Shown in pieces: positions 4,661 through 6,216 of a DNA stretch of 6,216 nt (the stretch's first letter is position 1; every line of letters starts with the position of its first letter). The translations under genes were made by a program, and so were the position numbers. Under the pieces are notes generated by a model. That model did no database searches and was not told the origin of the DNA. It saw only the letters and a program-made list of their open reading frames with translations. This stretch comes from Flammeovirgaceae bacterium (lineage in GTDB: Bacteria; Bacteroidota; Bacteroidia; Cytophagales; Cyclobacteriaceae): positions 1 to 6,216 of the forward strand of contig QIDJ01000027.1 in assembly GCA_003228395.1 (NCBI GenBank). Direction: 5' to 3'.

Positions 4661-6216
4661 ATGGCGCTTTCAGCAAAATATAATCCGAAAGAGGTTGAAG
4701 ACAAATGGTATCGTCACTGGCTCGATCAGGGATTTTTTCACTCCGAACCTAACCCTGAAAAGGAACCCTATACCATCGTTATTCCACCTCCGAATGTCAC
4801 AGGCGTGTTGCACATGGGACACATGCTAAACAACACAATCCAGGATATTCTTATTCGCAGAGCCAGAATGATGGGGAAGGAGGCTTGCTGGGTACCGGGA
4901 ACCGACCATGCTTCTATTGCCACGGAGGCAAAGGTGGTAAAAATGCTGAAAGACCAGGGCGTCAGAAAACATGATATTACCCGTGAGGAGTTTGTAAAGC
5001 ATGCCTGGGAATGGACCGAAAAATACGGCGGGATCATTCTCGAGCAGTTGAAAAAACTAGGCGCTTCGTGTGATTGGGATCGTACCCGGTTCACTATGGA
5101 ACCAGACCTGTATGATTCGGTAATTAAGGTATTTGTTGATCTCTACCAAAAAGGACATATTTACCGCGGGTATCGAATGGTAAACTGGGATCCGGCCGGC
5201 CTGACTGCCCTGGCCGACGACGAAGTTATTCATAAAGAGGTAGCCTCAAGACTTTACTATGTGAAATACCAAATCGAAGGGGAAGATGATTTTCTGACGA
5301 TTGCCACCACCCGGCCAGAAACTATTCTGGGCGATACCGCTATTTGCATACATCCTGACGATGAACGTTTCCGTTATTTAAAAGATAAAAAAGCCCTTGT
5401 ACCATTGATAGACAGGCCCATCCCGATTGTTGAAGATCGTTATGTAGATATGGAATTTGGTACGGGTTGCCTTAAAGTGACTCCGGCACACGACATGAAT
5501 GACTATGACCTGGGGATAAAACATAATCTTGAAGTTATTGATATTTTTAATGATAACGGGACGTTGAACAGCGAGGCACAGTTATATATAGGAAAAGACC
5601 GGTTTGAAGCGCGGGAAGAAATTGTAAAGGACCTGAAACATGCCGGTTTTATCACACAAATTGAAGACTATGTGAATAATGTCGGTTTTTCAGAAAGAAC
5701 CAATGCCGTTGTTGAACCCAGGTTGTCGTTGCAATGGTATGTAAAAATGGATCAGTTGACGAAGCCAGCGCTCCGGAGTGTTATGAATGATAAGGTGCAG
5801 CTCGTACCTTCCAAGTTCAAGAATATGTACCGGCATTGGATGGAAAATGTGCGCGACTGGTGTATATCAAGGCAGTTGTGGTGGGGGCAGCGAATTCCTG
5901 CCTATTACCTTACAACGGAAAACCCAGCTGATCCGGATACCCGGGTTTTTGTAGCTGAAACCAAAGAAGAAGCTCTGATCCAGGCCAAAAAGGTTACCCA
6001 AAATACGCAACTCACAGCTGACGACCTGAAGCAGGATGAAGATGTGCTTGACACCTGGTTTAGCAGCGGCCTCTGGCCGATCACCGTGTTCGACGGAATT
6101 AAAAATCCTGGCAACAAAGACATTTCATACTATTATCCTACTAACGATCTGGTCACAGCCCCGGAGATTCTTTTTTTCTGGGTAGCACGGATGATCATTT
6201 ACGGATACGAATACAT
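4661..6216 (+). CDS. valS: Valyl-tRNA synthetase, N-terminal part
   Basis: The class I synthetase ValRS charges tRNA-Val with valine in the cytoplasm and edits misactivated threonine. The first 518 residues are present, of roughly 870-880 in the family; the frame is open at the right edge. Visible in order: [16 protein letters not shown] (41-56) with the HMGH form of the HIGH motif at 51-54, [12 protein letters not shown] (78-89), VNWDP (174-178), the CP1 editing domain with [12 protein letters not shown] (216-227) and [19 protein letters not shown] (267-285), then [17 protein letters not shown] (399-415), [13 protein letters not shown] (461-473) and the returning catalytic-domain segment [11 protein letters not shown] (502-512). 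The KMSKS loop, anticodon-binding domain and C-terminal coiled coil lie beyond the window. The ATG at 4661 has no Shine-Dalgarno but starts at the conserved [13 protein letters not shown] opening and follows a strong -7 box. No T-box or other leader riboswitch is evident. Confidence 0.98.
   Translation, partial: MALSAKYNPKEVEDKWYRHWLDQGFFHSEPNPEKEPYTIVIPPPNVTGVLHMGHMLNNTIQDILIRRARMMGKEACWVPGTDHASIATEAKVVKMLKDQGVRKHDITREEFVKHAWEWTEKYGGIILEQLKKLGASCDWDRTRFTMEPDLYDSVIKVFVDLYQKGHIYRGYRMVNWDPAGLTALADDEVIHKEVASRLYYVKYQIEGEDDFLTIATTRPETILGDTAICIHPDDERFRYLKDKKALVPLIDRPIPIVEDRYVDMEFGTGCLKVTPAHDMNDYDLGIKHNLEVIDIFNDNGTLNSEAQLYIGKDRFEAREEIVKDLKHAGFITQIEDYVNNVGFSERTNAVVEPRLSLQWYVKMDQLTKPALRSVMNDKVQLVPSKFKNMYRHWMENVRDWCISRQLWWGQRIPAYYLTTENPADPDTRVFVAETKEEALIQAKKVTQNTQLTADDLKQDEDVLDTWFSSGLWPITVFDGIKNPGNKDISYYYPTNDLVTAPEILFFWVARMIIYGYEY

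Noticed and set aside
4768..5094. 108-residue minus-strand frame within valS
   Set aside because: It is antisense to the conserved N-terminal catalytic region of valS and its composition is shadow-like.

Overview
The window looks like an ordinary chromosomal segment from a Bacteroidota bacterium, probably of the Cytophagales type. Three things point there. The protein sequences resemble that phylum (MraZ beginning near MLFITGEYECKLDAKGR, the GFKGFKDWGHF hydrolase, ValS with [14 protein letters not shown]). Most genes lack a Shine-Dalgarno sequence. Several upstream regions carry matches to the Bacteroidota promoter, TTTG (-33) about 19 nt before TAnnTTTG (-7). The lineage is inferred from these features and could not be tested by a search.

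Positions 1-1117, minus strand: the head of the division and cell wall (dcw) cluster. mraZ comes first and overlaps rsmH by one base (TAATG); rsmH runs off the left edge. Just upstream of mraZ lie three 10-bp-spaced GTGG[G/T] boxes, a textbook MraZ autoregulatory operator, followed immediately by a plausible promoter. Positions 1118-2092, minus strand: a long-chain polyprenyl diphosphate synthase, probably making the menaquinone side chain or undecaprenyl-type lipids. Positions 2182-3036, plus strand: a divergent alpha/beta hydrolase of the dienelactone-hydrolase type with its full catalytic triad.

Positions 3037-3506: the least ordinary part. A DUF1801 gene on the minus strand keeps an intact, well-conserved first half and a strong Shine-Dalgarno, but stops at residue 75 inside a run of phased 10-bp AT-rich repeats. 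It looks like a truncated gene at a rearrangement junction. Positions 3507-4397, minus strand: an FMN-binding flavin reductase-like protein with a C-terminal helical extension. Positions 4398-4660: a regulatory gap with a possible small ORF, an inverted repeat and the valS promoter. Positions 4661-6216, plus strand: the first 518 residues of valyl-tRNA synthetase, open at the right edge.

The genes do not form one pathway. They are several independent housekeeping units (division control, isoprenoid synthesis, tRNA charging) with two accessory enzymes between them. I see no mobile element, CRISPR array, RNA gene or defence system. The best candidates for a second look are the MraZ operator and the truncated DUF1801/repeat junction.
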